This document shows positions 18,814-20,744 of a DNA stretch of 20,744 bases, one piece after another. Where the stretch lies: IMG/VR virus record IMGVR_UViG_3300011116_000487, positions 1 to 20,744 of that record; one strand, 5' to 3'. The notes under the pieces were generated by a model, which did no database searches, was not told the origin of the DNA, and saw only the letters and a program-made list of their open reading frames with translations. The position numbers and the translations under genes were made by a program. Position 1 is the first letter of the stretch. Each line of letters begins with the position of its first letter. The stretch is from a virus.

Positions 18814-20160
18814 TTAGAAGGTTGGTGCCGATAATCCGGAACCTGAGATGATTGATGCTGCAAGTGGGTAACGCTCTGCGGTGAACGCTGCGTATCCATA
18901 AACAACAGCCTTCAGAGTCAGGCTTCCTGCTCCTGTTGCATCATAACGAAGTGTGAATGGTGATCCTGGTTGTTCCCAAAGATGCGCTTCACCTGCGTTG
19001 ACAACATAGATTTCATCCTGATTTGTTGTTGTTCCATAAGTTGTTCCAACATTTGCATCAGTAATGATTGGCAGACCCATCATCTGATAACCGGAGTTAC
19101 CGTATGCAGATGAACCTGCTCCAACACCTGCTGCATTCATTGGGCCGTTAGCGGCTGGCACTACCAATGGGCGGTTTGTGCTGTCAACTGCTGCAAGCAA
19201 GAATGCTAGGCGGCGTGGGTGCATGATGAAGTGTGTTGGATTTGTGAATGAGTTTGTCTGAATCTGTTGGATCGCATCTGCGAGCTTTGGATACAAAAGA
19301 CCAACTGTTGGTGCTGTTGATGTGAATGTGATTGCGTTTCCGCCTGATGCACGGAGACCCTTGATTGTGCCGGCTGTACCTGCACCATTTAGAATCTGTG
19401 AATCAAGTGTTGTGTGCCATGACTTGATCAAGTCTGCTGTTACGAAAACATCAATGCCTGTTCCACGCTCAATCGCCTGGCGGCTCATATCTTGCTGTCC
19501 GGCAATTGTACGCACATTCACAGTTAGCAATGTATCGTCAACATCTGTCTCTGATACTGCATCATTCTGTGTAACCTGAACGGCTGTTGAACTTCCGGTT
19601 GTCATGCGAGAAATATTCAGGGTCATGCCAGATGCCGGCAATGTCATCTTGTTTGTTGCAAAATCCGCGAATGGGCGGCCTGCACGAGCAAGAGGTGCTG
19701 CTAGGTCAATGAGGTACTGTGGAATTACAAGACCATCGAACTGTGGAGTTCCAACATCGCGGCGCTCAATCTCTTCTTCGCGCATATGGCGAGCAAGGCG
19801 ATCCTGTGCTGAGAAGTCTGACTTGAACTGTGCGTTGTATGCATCCTTGAAGAATGAAGAATCTGAACGCTCTGAGTAAGTGCGTGATTCGCGTGTGACT
19901 GTTGTTCCACCAACTCGTGGTGTTGCAACTGATGCAACTGAAGAGCGAATCTCAGATGCCTTTGCATCTGCATCTGCCTGTGCCTTCAGCTTTTCGATCT
20001 TTGTATCTAGTGAGCGTGCCTCTTCTACGAGAGCATCAACCTTCTCGGTTTCCTCAACAGTAAGGTCGGTGCGATCTTCTGAAGCTACTGCCTCAAGAAC
20101 TGCATCCATTTCTGCCTTTACTGCATCACGGCGCTCAACTACTTTGTCAAAATATGACAT
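18814..20160 (-). CDS. Major capsid protein, HK97 fold, with N-terminal scaffold-like region
   Basis: A 448-residue protein. Residues about 1-70 are a charged coiled coil (KVVERRDAVKAEMDAVLEAV and LVEEARSLDTKIEKLKAQA) like the delta/scaffolding domain removed in maturation. The HK97-type shell domain starts near residue 100: FDGLVIPQYLIDLAAPLAR, RPFADFATN, a strand-rich centre, RTIAGQQDMSRQAIERG (217-233), and LDSQILNGAGTAGTIKGL (252-269), all familiar from HK97-like capsid proteins. The ribosome-binding site is excellent (AAGGAGACAAAATG). The protein is expected to be cut by the protease encoded just upstream. A hairpin follows the gene. Confidence 0.96.
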   Translation of the reverse strand: MSYFDKVVERRDAVKAEMDAVLEAVASEDRTDLTVEETEKVDALVEEARSLDTKIEKLKAQADADAKASEIRSSVASVATPRVGGTTVTRESRTYSERSDSSFFKDAYNAQFKSDFSAQDRLARHMREEEIERRDVGTPQFDGLVIPQYLIDLAAPLARAGRPFADFATNKMTLPASGMTLNISRMTTGSSTAVQVTQNDAVSETDVDDTLLTVNVRTIAGQQDMSRQAIERGTGIDVFVTADLIKSWHTTLDSQILNGAGTAGTIKGLRASGGNAITFTSTAPTVGLLYPKLADAIQQIQTNSFTNPTHFIMHPRRLAFLLAAVDSTNRPLVVPAANGPMNAAGVGAGSSAYGNSGYQMMGLPIITDANVGTTYGTTTNQDEIYVVNAGEAHLWEQPGSPFTLRYDATGAGSLTLKAVVYGYAAFTAERYPLAASIISGSGLSAPTF

Positions 20161-20252
20161 TTTGTCTCCTTGTGAGTTTGTTGTTTTGGAAGTGAGGTGG
20201 TGGCGATGCTTCTCACGGCGCTTTCAGGGTGTGAGTCTCGCTCCGACTTCGA

Positions 20253-20272
20253 TCTGTCAGATTGCTGACAGA
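20253..20272. other. Short 7-bp hairpin between protease and capsid genes
   Basis: TCTGTCA (20253-20259), loop of 6, TGACAGA (20266-20272), starting 3 bases after the protease stop. It lacks a T-tract on the transcribed strand. It may stabilise or process the message ahead of the strongly expressed capsid gene. The remaining 90 bases before the capsid start show no convincing promoter by eye. Confidence 0.4.
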
Positions 20273-20275
20273 AAT

Positions 20276-20744
20276 TTATTTTGTGCGATTGACAATCGCT
20301 TGTGCTAGACGAAGAGAAATCTTGCGACCTTCTTCTTCTGTTGGTTCAGGCAATGCCTCAATGTAACGAAGTTCAGACATTTTGTGTCCAACTAAAGTTT
20401 CTGTTGGTCGGTATCCGTCACGAAATTCTTCATACACACGAACTAGAACGGCAGGATCGCCTTCTTCGGCGGTGATGCTGAAATCTGTTCCTGGGATACC
20501 AAGAACTCCTTCTTCCATAATGTGTTCAATGCGACCCTTTGCAGTTCCACCGCTTGAATCCCATTCAACGAAATCTCCGACATTTTCGCGTGCTTCTTCT
20601 TCCATCATTGGTTCTATGCCAAGCAATGTTTCAAGCATTGACTTGCCTTCTCCAAGATATTCATAAGATTCATCAACCTTGTCAAGAATTGCCTGAATAA
20701 CAATCAAACTTTCGCCTGTAACTTCACGACCTTCTTTGATAGCT
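20276..20744 (-). CDS. C-terminal part of the probable prohead protease with a Tudor-like domain (partial)
   Basis: Open frame from the window's right edge; about 155 residues are visible and the start is outside. It begins with a helical stretch (KEGREVTGESLIVIQAILDK) of the kind that ends HK97-type prohead proteases. A beta domain follows: VGDFVEWDSSGGTAKGRIEH, then GTDFSITAEEGDPAVLVRVYEE and TETLVGHKMSELRYIEAL, which matches Hva1-type Tudor-like domains as I recall them. Lying just upstream of the capsid gene, protease is the best assignment; the catalytic His and Ser would be outside the window. A separate Tudor-like protein is possible. Confidence 0.7.
   Translation of the reverse strand, partial: AIKEGREVTGESLIVIQAILDKVDESYEYLGEGKSMLETLLGIEPMMEEEARENVGDFVEWDSSGGTAKGRIEHIMEEGVLGIPGTDFSITAEEGDPAVLVRVYEEFRDGYRPTETLVGHKMSELRYIEALPEPTEEEGRKISLRLAQAIVNRTK

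Noticed and set aside
20285-20299. Inverted repeat GCGATT-GAC-AATCGC as an operator or terminator
   Set aside because: It lies inside the coding end of the protease gene, has only 6-base arms and a 3-base loop, and no T-tract.
1-20744. CRISPR array, tRNA genes, integrase or insertion sequence
   Set aside because: No regularly spaced direct repeats, no tRNA-like cloverleaf noticed by eye, and no recombinase or transposase motifs in any plausible product. The presence of a Cas4-like nuclease alone is not evidence of CRISPR.

Overview
The window is a piece of a tailed double-stranded DNA phage (siphovirus type) genome, most likely from a phage of an actinobacterium. The reasons are an HK97-type capsid, tail-tube, frameshifted chaperone and tape-measure series, a WhiB-family regulator, a CHAP endolysin next to small membrane proteins, and very dense packing with TAATG, ATGA and GTGA junctions. 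Base composition is moderate rather than GC-rich, which would fit a freshwater (acI-like) actinobacterial host. That host assignment is inference. I see no integrase, attachment site, tRNA, rRNA, insertion sequence or CRISPR array.

Layout. (1) 1-2724 (possibly to 2906), minus strand: a leftward recombination and regulation unit. It holds two small unknown proteins, an Hjc-like Holliday junction resolvase, a WhiB protein with a C-terminal helix-turn-helix, a small secreted or anchored transglycosylase-like protein, a nuclease-companion protein, a 27-residue acidic peptide and a RecB/Cas4-like nuclease cut by the window's left end. (2) About 2725-2883: divergent control region with a consensus DnaA box and a rightward promoter candidate. 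(3) 2884-4707, plus strand: eight very small genes joined stop-to-start, including a Cys-rich protein, a ribbon-helix-helix protein, a minimal Prim-Pol and two membrane proteins. (4) 4719-4762: strong terminator between convergent units. (5) 4761-20744, minus strand: the late operon, transcribed right to left.

In order of transcription the late operon encodes: the C-terminal part of the probable prohead protease (partial), the major capsid protein, a glycosyltransferase preceded by a perfect hairpin, a 39-residue peptide, the head-tail connector, the tail terminator, a small protein, two tandem paralogous tail-tube proteins, the tail assembly chaperone with a -1 frameshift (AAACCCA), an HK97 gp10-like protein, the tape measure, a minor tail protein, a fibre-like protein, three tandem fibre-like paralogues, three small proteins, the CHAP endolysin, a holin-like protein, a DUF6378-like protein, and a three-gene sugar cassette (two glycosyltransferases and an NAD-dependent epimerase).

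The most unusual points are the duplicated tail-tube gene, the tandem fibre paralogues, the exact 34-residue tape-measure repeats, the sugar-modifying genes placed both inside the capsid module and at the end of the late operon, and the opposite-strand module of tiny genes around a stand-alone Prim-Pol.
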